Below, piece after piece: positions 55,629 through 64,000 of a stretch of 64,000 nt of DNA. The notes beneath the pieces are model-generated. The model saw only the letters and a program-made list of their open reading frames with translations, did no database searches and had not been told where the DNA came from. Source of the stretch: Branchinecta lynchi (lineage: Eukaryota; Arthropoda; Branchiopoda; Anostraca; Branchinectidae); the NCBI GenBank assembly GCA_023053575.1, contig JAKZAP010000001.1:8324849-8388848 (forward strand), in the 5' to 3' direction. Within the stretch, counting starts at the first letter, position 1. Each line of letters starts with the position of its first letter. The position numbers and the translations under genes were made by a program.

Positions 55629-56035
55629 TTAAGATTAGTTGTTTTTCCGATCCGAAAATTGTGGGGGGCGGTGGAGGGAGGGGAAATCCGGAATCTTGAC
55701 GTGTGTAACTATAGAAAAGGAAATCGGATCCTTATGAAACTTGATATTTGGGAAGACCTGGTGTCTCAGAAGTCTTACTTCAAGTTCGGGCCGGATACGG
55801 TGCCTTTGGAGGAGTCTTGGAAATCTTGTGACACGCTCAGAGTGGAGAGGTCGTGATGAAACCTGGTTGAAGGACAAGCACGAGCCATAGATACAGCTCG
55901 GACAGAAGTGGACCGAATTCACTGTCTGGGAGTTGGAGGGAGGGGGATCCGGAATTCTAACGGTCGCTAGTAAAGTACGTTCCAGAGGTGCTAGGACGAT
56001 AGAATTTTGTGGCTCATTATAGACCCGGAAAGATT

Positions 56036-56089
56036 GACTTGGGGTGCTGGGAGGGGAATGAATTGAAGTTGATTTTCCAGCTCAAGCGG
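56036..56089. other. Junction between B6 and M6
   Basis: Short unassigned stretch. Confidence 0.3.
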
Positions 56090-56185
56090 CTTGAGCCTGA
56101 AGAGGACCCTTGCCAAGAAGGGCCGAAATATAGCTCTAATAAAATGTAGTATCGTAGCTGACGTGTCTGTTTTATGAATTGTTTG
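56090..56185 (+). repeat. M6: one end of family M with full hairpin core
   Basis: TTGAGCCTGAAGAGGACCC, TTGCCAAGAAGGGCC, GAAATATAGCTC, then TAGTATCGTAGCTGACGTG. The core is CUGAAGA, a 7-bp stem with one bulged A, and GAAA, arranged as in a hammerhead ribozyme core. See the findings. Confidence 0.6.
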
Positions 56186-56647
56186 AATATAATTAAACCT
56201 AAATAAAAGCTTAAAAATAAAACTTCTAACTCTAGTACCGAAAATGTTTCCGGGTGGATAGACCGGTGCGCGTCCGAACACAGCTGTATTTCACACTCAC
56301 AGCTCGGATCACACGACAACAATGACGATTCTTTCAAGACGGCTGCCCTCTGTCTTCCCTGAAAATGTCGCCACAGTTATTTGTCTTTTTGTCCTTAACG
56401 AGCTCCCCAACTATTTTCTTTACAAAGTTCGTAACAAAGAACCCGGTACTGTTGCATTGAAGCTTCCATTAAGCAAGTCCAATTAAGCTCTTTACGACAA
56501 AAACTGAGCCTGTTGGGGTGAATACTGAATTTAACGTATTGTTCCAGGTCTCAGCTGGCATTAGAAATCTTTCAAAACATTAAAGGATGAATTTTGGTGC
56601 ATTGGTATTGATGTCGTTTCTTGCAGAAAGGTTGTGAACTTAAGAGG
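56186..56647. other. No gene seen
   Basis: No repeat or ORF of note. Minus-strand ORFs across 55991-56337 overlap each other and the M6 core and are not credible. Confidence 0.35.
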
Positions 56648-57140
56648 AACTTACAAGGCCAAAGGTTTAGATGGGGTCCCAAAGGTGGTATTTGTTTCCG
56701 GTCTTCGCCAAATCCCATAGGCATGTCATTCATCCTAATCAACCGCTTAGCCAGATCCATCAGGTAATTCCTTTCTGTCTTTGTTTCAGTATTGTCCATT
56801 TTACGACTAGAGTACTATATCTATTGAAAACTCGTAGAATATTCACTACCAATAATATTATTTTTTGTTCGTCGTCTACATAAAAAACACCTTGCACGTT
56901 TTGTCGGGTGATTTCGTTTTTTCCAAATTTCAGGTTTACATCAAAAGGCATTCGTACCATTTACCCAGTAGGAATACAAAATAGATAGATGAATTCAGTC
57001 TTCTTATCACTCCCTATACCGATACGAACAGCTGCCATGTCAGAATACATCACTATCGACACTATAAACCACTTGATCAAGATATTATAAGCACTATCGA
57101 AATTCCGGGTTTTGCCGGATTCCGGTAGCGTATCGGCCTT
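56648..57140 (+). mobile_element. A9: strongly decayed family A copy
   Basis: AAGGCCAAAGGTTTAGATGG then GGTCCCAAA is a worn A start. GTCTTCGCCAAATCCCA matches the A sub-terminal block GTCTTCGCCAGATCC. TTCCGGGTTTTGCCGGATTC at 57100 matches a core unit. The middle is hard to align. Confidence 0.45.
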
Positions 57141-57198
57141 TCAGGAAAAGGAATTAAATTACACTGATACAGTAGATCGATCCAATATGCTGCTAAGT

Positions 57199-59927
57199 GG
57201 AAAGTTCGCCTACGGCAAAAAAGTCAACTTTTGAACTAAGACAGCTAGAATTTTATTTTCGACGGCAATCGATAGCCGTTGATTAGCTGATCAAAGTATA
57301 TGTCAGCCATTTTTTGGTACAAAAATTCCTTCATGAGATACACCAGTTTGAAAGTTTCAAGGGGTTGACAACTTCAGTAGTAATGTATGCACTGAAACCA
57401 AAAATAGGCGATACCAGCTCATAATCATCTTCGGCAATGAGGGGCTTGCAGCTTTTGCTAGTTGGTGTACCTGTTATTTGTTTCCGGTGTATTCGATGGT
57501 AAGAACAATTTGACTACCAATTGTAGGACATGCGAGGGACTTGTCACGATTAATCGGCTGTTATGCTACAATCATCTTCAGTGATGAGGGGTTTGCAACT
57601 TTTGCTAGCTAGTGTACCGATTATTTTTGTTCGGTGAACATGATGTCTATCACGGGACAGGGACTTGTAAGTAATAATCGGTTCACGAGGGACTAGAAAT
57701 TTGTGCAAATTGGTGCACATTGTATCCGATTTTTGGGATCCCAAAACGTAAGTGGAGGGATACCTATGAAATCGTAAAAGTTGTCAGTCTGTCCGTCCGT
57801 CCGTCTGTCCGTCTGTTAGCATGGGGTAAGAAGATATGCATGAACACGAATATGCAAAAATTTTATCGTCCGACAAGTCATTCGCCCGGAATCCGGCAAA
57901 CACCGGAAATTTGGTTTAAAGTAAAAGTTTCATGTGAAGTTGGTTAAATGTTCGATTAAAGGGTAAGAAGACATGCCGAACACGACGGTGAAAACCATTT
58001 TCTCGTCGGACGAGTAGTTTGTCCGGAATCCGGAAAAAAACGGAAAGTTGGTTAAAAGTAAAAGTTTGATTTGAAGTTGATTAAATGTTCAATACAGGGG
58101 TAAGCAGACATGCTGAACACTTATGTGAAAAGTATTTTCTACTCGGACAACCAATTAGCCCGGAATCCGGCCAAAACCGGAAAATTTGTTAAAAGTAATA
58201 AGTTTTATTTGAAGTTGATTAGATGACAGATTTAGGGGTACGAAGAGACGCTGAGTCTGTACATGACAATCATTTTTAAAATACTTCGTCCGGAATCAGG
58301 TTGTAACCGTTATTTTTTTTTAGAAGCTAAAGTTTTATTTGAAATTGGTTAGATGTTTTGATAAGGAGATACCGTAAGATGAATTCGATTCTGAATTTTC
58401 TTTTTTTGCTGGACAAGTAGTTCGCTCGGAATTCGGCCGAAACCGGAAATTTGGCAGAAGTAAAGCAGGAAGTTTCGGTCAGTATCGTCAAAATAGATAT
58501 GGCTTATAGAGGTATATCTGAACTTGATTTCTCTAATGATTAGCCTGGCTAAGACTGGATCTTGCGAAGACAATACCAAGTTGTCTGGATCAAATATTGA
58601 ATTTTTGGGATCCCATCGAAACCTTTGGTCTTGTTATAAATCTGACAGTAAGAAAGTTTGTATCGACGGTCTAACGCTGTGACCTAGGATTAACTGTTTA
58701 CGCAACGGGTGCAAACGATAATGTAAAACAATGAGCTAGTTTCGTAATAATTAATAGTGTCATCTATGGTATTTTAATCCTGAAAAGTTACGGATAGCTT
58801 TATAATACCAAGTAGATTATATAAGATATTGTTCCAAGTTTTCATCCGTTACGATGGAGGATAAAGTTCGACTGACTGCAAAGTCAATTTAGTCCCTTTC
58901 TCCGGTATTCTTTTGTTGTTGTTAGGGCAATCGATAGCCCTTGATGAGCTGATCAAAGTATATGTCATCAATTTTTGTAGCAAAAATTCTTCATGAGATA
59001 AACCAGTTTGTAAGTTTCAAGGGGTTGACAACCTCAGTAGTAAGGTATACACTGACACCAAAAATAGGCGATACCAGTTGTGAGACATGTAGGGGACTTG
59101 TAAGCAATAGTCGACTGTTAGCCTGCTGTTTGCTTATAATCATCTTCGGCAATGAGGGGTTTGCAGCTTTTGCTAGTTGGTGTACCTGTTATTTGTTTCC
59201 TGTGTATTCGATGGTAAGAACAATTTGGTTCCCAATGGACATGCATGGGACTTGTAAGTACTAATCGGTTGTTATGCTGCAATCATCTTTAGCGATGAGG
59301 CGTTGGCAACTTGTGCTAGCTGGTGTACCCATTATCTGTTTCCGGTGAACTTGATGTCTATCACGGGAGAGGGACTTGTAAGTAGGAATCGGTTCACGAG
59401 GGGCTAGAAATTTTTGCAAATTGGTGCACATTCTATTCGATTTCTATAAATCTGACGGTAAGAAAATTTGTATCGATGCTCTATCGCTGTAACCTAGGAC
59501 TAAGTGTTTTTCCTACGGGTACAAACGAAAATTTAAAACCATGAGGTAGTTTAGTAGTAATTAATAGTGCGATCTACAGTATTTTAATCCTGAAAAGTTA
59601 CAGATAGCTTTATAATACCAACTAGATTATGTAAGATACTGTTCCAAGTTTTCATCCGTCACGATGTCTACGATTGAAAAGGATAAAGTTCAACTGACTA
59701 CAAAGTCAATTTAGTCCCTTCCTCCGATATTCTTTTGTTGTTGTTTTTTCAACGCTGAAGAATAGCTTTTAACATACCGTTTTAAAACTTTCGATAAGTT
59801 GACAACTTCAGCATTTAACCGACAGCGAAGAAACAAAACCAAAGTGTTGCTCTCGCAACACTTTAGTCGGCGAAGCGGACAAAGGTTTTCCGCAACATTT
59901 CACGTCACCCAGGCAACGTAGGTCTAG
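57199..59927 (+). mobile_element. J3: 5'-truncated family J element carrying A5
   Basis: It starts inside the J body (AAGTTCGCCTACGGC, compare 14475) and ends GTTTTCCGCAACATTTCACG, CCCAGGCAACGTAGGTCTAG, T. It retains the inner inverted repeat ACAAAACCAAAGTGTTGC-TCTCGCAACAC about 80 bp from the end, which J2 has lost. Outside A5 it has about two units. The K-S-C-K-P-L-I-type ORF appears on the minus strand at 57550-57744. Confidence 0.75.
57734..58635 (-). mobile_element. A5: family A element inside J3
   Basis: Left TGGGATCCCAAAACGTAAG, then (GTCCGTCC)n and, after a shortened module, core units with TTTTCTCGTCGGACGAG and GGAATCCGG. The right end is GGGATCCCATCGAAACC-TTTGGTCTTGTT. The flanks GTATCCGATTT and ATAAATCTGAC match the empty J sequence at 59440 (CTATTCGATTTCTATAAATC). 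There is no clear target duplication. Confidence 0.8.
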
Positions 59928-59930
59928 TTA

Positions 59931-60736
59931 GATCTACGTTGGGACAGCCTGAAGTGTTGCGAGACTTTTTCGTTAAATGCTGAAGTTGTCGACCCATCGA
60001 AGCTTTCAAAATGGTATGTTCCAAGAAGATCTTTTTTCTTCAAGAAAACTGGTGACACAATCCGTAATCACATGTTTAAAGAGTATCCCTCAGCGTTGTA
60101 AAGACAACAACAACAACAGGATATCGGAAGAAGCTACTAAATTGACTTAGCAGCCAGTTGGACTTTATTCTTTTCAGTCGTAGACATCTTGAAGGATGAC
60201 AACTTGGAACATTATCTTATATATCCTGGTTGGTATTATAAAGCTCTCCGTTACTTTTCAGGATCAGAATACCATAGACGCCACTCTACTAATTATTGTG
60301 AAACTACGTCATTGTTTTACATTATTATATGTATTCGTTGCGTAAAAATTAATTCTACAGTTACAAACCATGGAGACGAATTTTCTTACCCTCAGATTTA
60401 TACTGATCAAAATAAAATGTGCACTAATGTTCACAAGTTTCTAGCCCCTCATGAAGATGACAGTGTTCTTTCAGCCGATTTTTACTTATAAGTCCCTTTA
60501 CTTCTTACACCGTAGTATATGGCTCGAGGATAAGCGAAAACCATCCTTTTTGGGATTGAGCAAGAGTTTTACGGGGCTTTCCAAATGTAATGTGACATTC
60601 AGTATTTCCGGCCTAAGGTCCACACCTTCCGTAATACCGCTGAGGTTAGACCCTTACCACTTTCTAGTAATAAGGTGAAATCAGGGTACTAAAATAAAAA
60701 AAAAGGGACAAAACCAAAGTGTTGCTCTCGCAACAC
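59931..60736 (-). mobile_element. J4: inverted, shortened family J copy next to J3
   Basis: It begins ATCTACGTTGGGACAGCC and GAAGTGTTGCGAGAC (worn J end) and finishes ACAAAACCAAAGTGTTGC-TCTCGCAACAC, so it lies head to head with J3. One partial unit remains (AAGCTCTCCGTTAC near 60241). It is more diverged than J1-J3. Confidence 0.65.
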
Positions 60737-60819
60737 CATTATACTGATCCAGCGTGATTGCTTACCCGTATCCCGGCACTAACCGACCTCAGATACAGCT
60801 TTTTAGATTATGGATACAG

Positions 60820-61040
60820 CTATTCCCGGTTTTCACCGCATTGCGGACAAGTTGATTGACGGGCGCAAAAAAATAGACATGGGTTCGGCCTAACCATTCA
60901 GCCTGAAAAATGTATTTGTTTCAACCCTTGATAATAAATCCCCCCCCCCCTTGAACGTTGGGCCATGGTGCCCATATCCGACTTGACCTGTACTTTAACC
61001 CAAAAGACCCTCACGTCCTGATAGTATTTTTGATTATATT
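60820..61040 (+). mobile_element. A10: family A remnant
   Basis: GGTTTTCACCGCATTGCGG and GACAAGTTGATTGACGGG recall a core unit. GGGCCATGGTGCCCATATCC, CGACTTGACCTGTACTTTAA-CCC and GACCCTCACG match the distal A stretch (GGGCTACAGAGCCCATCTAC, GAACTTGACCTTACCC). The microsatellite and terminal palindrome are missing. Confidence 0.45.
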
Positions 61041-61347
61041 TGAGATAAGCCAGATCTCGAATGAGCTGCTCCCTCCTGTTCATTTTCCACATCCGAAACC
61101 AACTGAATACTGTAAAAGTAAGCTTTGCTTTTTAACAAATTATCCATGGTTTAAGCTGTTTTTAGCCTTTTCCCAGACCCATTGACTTCTAGCATGACTT
61201 GGCAAAATTCAGATAATAGGTTTACGCACCAATAGCATGATCCGCGAACACTCGTCGGGAGTATAATGTACAGGGACGATGGTGGATCGTAGCAAGTGAA
61301 AAGATTAGTAAGATAGTCCTTCAGCCCAAGCTGACTGCGAGTCATAT

Positions 61348-61751
61348 TTGACGGTGCAAAAAGGTAAGTCAGCTACATTTTATTAGAGCTATATTTCGGC
61401 CCTTCTTGGCAAGGGTCCTCTTCAGGCTCAAGCTGGAAAATGATCTTGTGGAAAAAGAATTAAAGATTCTTCCTTAAATATCTGATTTTACGAACTTCTT
61501 CTCTGAAAATTGATTGGAGATGAAGCGGTGCTGTGATTTCGTCCTGGACGGCAGCTATTTTTGCTGTTTGAATGGGTCGTCGAAAGGGTAGAGATTCTTC
61601 TGCATTTTGATTTTGGAGTCAAGTGTGTCTTCTTAATCTTTCCAGCTAAGATGGATACTTATTGGCGGCATGTCTGGGCGATTTTAATATATAGAGAAAA
61701 AAATATATCGTTAATAAAATGTAGCTGACTTATCCGTTTTGCACCGTCAAA
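61348..61751. mobile_element. M7: complete family M element, about 400 bp
   Basis: The left end TTTGACGGTGC then GTAAGTCAGCTACATTTTAT-TA is inverted at the right as TAATAAAATGTAGCTGACTT-ATCC then GCACCGTCAAA, about 39 bp. Just inside the left is the hairpin core (minus strand): GAGCCTGAAGAGGACCC, TTGCCAAGAAGGGCCGAAAT. The right half lacks a core. Flanks ATTAGTAAG occur on both sides, hinting at an even larger unit. Confidence 0.7.
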
Positions 61752-62034
61752 TAAGATTAGTAAGGTGTCTTTATCGGGTTCAGAATGTCACATGTACGAC
61801 GAGTGTCCAGTAGCGCTTAAAGGAGGGGCTCAAAATACGCTTTTCTGCTTAAAATAAACCTTAGTGTTTTGTTTCCTGATACCTCTAAGTTCCTCCAAAG
61901 TATCATGTATACACTATAGCAAAAGTGCAAATGCATGCACTTTCGTCGAGTGTCAAAAGCAGAGCCTCTAACACACTTGCTCATCATCTGTCGCTTGCTC
62001 ATCGTTGCTCTGTTCCGCGATAGAGTGAATATAG
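61752..62034. other. No gene seen
   Basis: Nothing recognised apart from a weak TGCAAATGCATGCA palindrome-like word near 61927. Confidence 0.3.
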
Positions 62035-62589
62035 TTTTCTCGAACAATCCGGACAAAACCGGAAATTTGGAATTTGTGTATGAAATAGGTTAGTGGGCCG
62101 GAATAAACGCAGGAAAACACGCTGAATCGCTATCTTCCTTTTTTGTTTCCTGCCGGACCGATATTCGACCGAATTCGTCGGAATCTGGCGAAAATATAAC
62201 ATTTTTTACTTCTAACAATGTCTTTGTCTAGTTGTTAGTGACGGCAGACGTTGCTATCCGTCTGTCTGTTTCGCTTTCCGATCGGATAAATGATACGAGC
62301 GGAATCTGAATTTCGGGAAGAACGGCATCATCTCATAAAACGTGGAAGGTAGTGTTTTTCTAAATAAAGAGCCTTCTGAAGCAGGGAGCTCGATGAGTGT
62401 TCAAAATTTCAAATAGCACCGATATTCCGGTCGTAATCTGGGCTTGACGGAGTATTAAAGGCGAAACCTAACGGATTGAGGATACATATCATGTTGATGA
62501 AATTGCTTTACATGAGGACACGATTGCCTGGATGAGGAAGTTCAATAAATGTTGCGCTTTTGGGATCCCATCGGGTCCTTTGGTCTTGT
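62035..62589 (-). mobile_element. A8: variant family A copy
   Basis: Core-like words (GGACAAAACCGGAAATTTGG, TTTCCTGCCGGACCG), GTCTGTCTG, then a body matching A7 (GGTCGTAATCTGGGC, ATTAAAGGCGAAACC, GCCTGGATGAGGAAGT) and the terminus TTTTGGGATCCCATCGGG-TCCTTTGGTCTTGTT. With A7 it defines a subfamily with a non-standard body. Confidence 0.6.
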
Positions 62590-64000
62590 TATTCTCTGTC
62601 TTAGTCGAAATGTGTTGCTCTGTCTGTCTGTATGACAGAAAACTTTGATGTCCGAAATCTTGTCTTGTGACAGCAAATTTTGATGCCTGAAATCTTGTCT
62701 TGTCTTGTCTTGGGGAACCACAACAGAGGATGGATTTATGGAGTTTATCCCTTGAAGTAAAAGCCGAAGACTGATTAGGATTTAACGTCAGGGTTGTTCA
62801 GTTTGTTAAGGGGATTGCATTGTGAATATTGGCAAGGCGCTGATCTCAGATGCGGAAAAAGGCTGATCACCATGAGAAAGTCCTTTTGACTTCATAAAGT
62901 CATGAATTTTGAGCTAGATTTTTGTTTGCATTTCGTAAATTGTTTTCCCTTTCATTTATTCTTTTTCCATATCTACTCCTTTGTCGTGCCTTGTGCTTAT
63001 TTTGACGGGTAACAAATGAAATCATCATCATCAACCCGCGGTATAAATACGTATGAGTAGATTTATCAGGGAATGCGGATCTACTTAAATTACTCCACGG
63101 TATTTCAAACTAGCTGTTCACATTTTAACTGAATTGCAGTTGAAAAGAAGAAAGTGTTCTTTTCAAAGAAAAAATTTTTGTTTTTGCTAGTAAATGCTAC
63201 GTTTTCTTGAAAGTGCTATTTTTAGAAAGAAGTGTTAAAAGTAGCACTTTCGTGCTACTCGTGGCAACCTTGCAAAGAATTAGTAAAAAAAAAATACAAG
63301 AGCGTTTTAACTGTCTATAATAATTTGTGAACGTAACATAAACGTTGGCAAAGACAAAATGCCATAATGTGGATAGTTCATTGGCTTACAAGTCGAGGAA
63401 GACCGCCCCTCCAAGATGAAATCCGTGTATGCAAATTAGTGATGAGTGATTCAAAAGAGAAATAATTACTCAAAGGGGTGAAAGGGATTGGTGGCAAGTA
63501 ATTAAAACCGCCATTTCATGCCGGGAATCGCGCAAGCTTTCAGGCTTCAGCGCTCTCGGGAAAGAACTCATTAGGTGACGGCCTAGACTAGCCTCTCCAA
63601 CCTTTTATTAGAAGGATCAGGGAAAGGATAAGCAGTCTTACGGAGACGGTCATCCTTGATGCAAATAATGAGAAACGTAGTTTTTAGTGTGTATTTCAAG
63701 GAGATTTTGGAGTGCAGTTACCAGTCTAATACGGTATGGTTGACTCTGTATTTAATTAATACTTGGCTCATTGAGTGCGGTCTTTGTCGATATTTGTTTT
63801 CCATATTTGCGATTTGACTTTATCTTGAATGGGAATTGCCGAAACTATCGGTACCTCAGGTGAGTGTTTCAGTCCTGTGTTAAGAAAGTTTAGCGTGCTT
63901 TATCGAGCTCTGGATTATGCTCGATGTATCTGTGATTAAGGTGAGTGGTAGTGGAGTATCCTATCGACATGTGATCTCATGAACTGTTTGAACCTCACGC
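62590..64000. other. Mostly unique sequence, no gene seen
   Basis: A 60-70-bp spaced duplication is present at 62630-62715 (GAAATCTTGTCTTGTGACAG, then GAAATCTTGTCTTGTCTTG) with a TTGTC microsatellite. From 63400 to 63680 the sequence has two ATGCAAAT words, AGAGAAATAATTACTC and no repeat elsewhere in the window. No ORF is long enough to call. Confidence 0.4.

Larger units (their letters stand above)
53648..56035 (-). mobile_element. B6: family B element split by D2
   Basis: The left end is the terminal hairpin TATGGCACTTG-CCTTCCGG-CCAAGTGCCA, then a GTCGGTCGGTTG microsatellite. Units read ATGAAACTTGGCAGG with GGGAGTTGGAGGGG. B sequence stops at 54182 (GGGACTCGACCTTTTTAC) and resumes at 55629 (TTAAGATTAGTTG, then CCGATCCGAAAATTGTGGGG), where a single TTAA restores the B unit. 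The right end is truncated near 56035. Confidence 0.7.

Overview
This window looks like nuclear DNA of an invertebrate animal. It is AT-rich, I find no convincing protein-coding gene, and nearly everything recognisable is repetitive. I see no operons, no bacterial-style gene spacing and no long ORF outside repeats. I cannot name the species. The mix (tandem-array elements with tetranucleotide microsatellites, many MITEs, a LINE tail) fits a repeat-rich marine-type invertebrate, but that is inference. Family letters used here are my own labels.

Three kinds of large array-bearing element dominate. Family A (about 0.9-1.3 kb; full or nearly full copies at 1.1, 7.8, 28.2, 54.4 and 57.7 kb plus remnants) has a roughly 136-bp internal tandem repeat, a GACG/GACA microsatellite and the palindrome TGGGATCCCA near both ends. 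Family B (1-3 kb; at 31.2, 38.1, 41.7, 47.5, 51.1 and 53.6 kb) has long GC-rich arrays, a GACCGACA microsatellite and a terminal hairpin made of TATGGCACTTG and its complement. A and B share their AACAAGA start, an AAGTTTCATC module, the microsatellite and a TTGCGAT block, so I treat them as sister families. Family J (13.8-16.3, 33.8-38.1, 57.2-60.7 kb) has asymmetric inverted repeats and a terminal palindrome ending in CTAG. Tandem core, asymmetric inverted repeats, terminal hairpin and no clear target duplication together suggest non-autonomous Helentron-like (rolling-circle) elements. That assignment is a hypothesis.

Several short DNA transposons are defined unusually well, because another copy in the same window supplies the empty site: C3 (TTAA duplication), E (TTAA, inside A3), D1/D2 (TTAA), K1 (TA, inside C1), F2 (CT, inside D1), and R (TAG) and S (TAA), both inside Q2. 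U (TAA duplication, 30-bp inverted repeats) is defined by its own ends. Nesting gives relative ages, for example B6, then D2 inside it, then A4 inside D2.

Layout: 0-9.4 kb holds N-A pairs, G and V arrays and H elements; 9.4-13 kb is mostly unique with D1/F2 and Q1; 13-16.3 kb is A6 and J2; 16.8-25.3 kb is M, Q2/R/S, C1/K1, a LINE tail, M4 and U; 25.7-26.8 kb is a 24-bp minisatellite; 28-33.2 kb is A3/E, C2 and B4; 33.8-39.6 kb is J1 and B5; 41.7-52.2 kb is B1, the L satellite with C3, B2 and B3; 53.6-60.7 kb is B6/D2/A4, A9, J3/A5 and J4; the final 3 kb is mostly unique.
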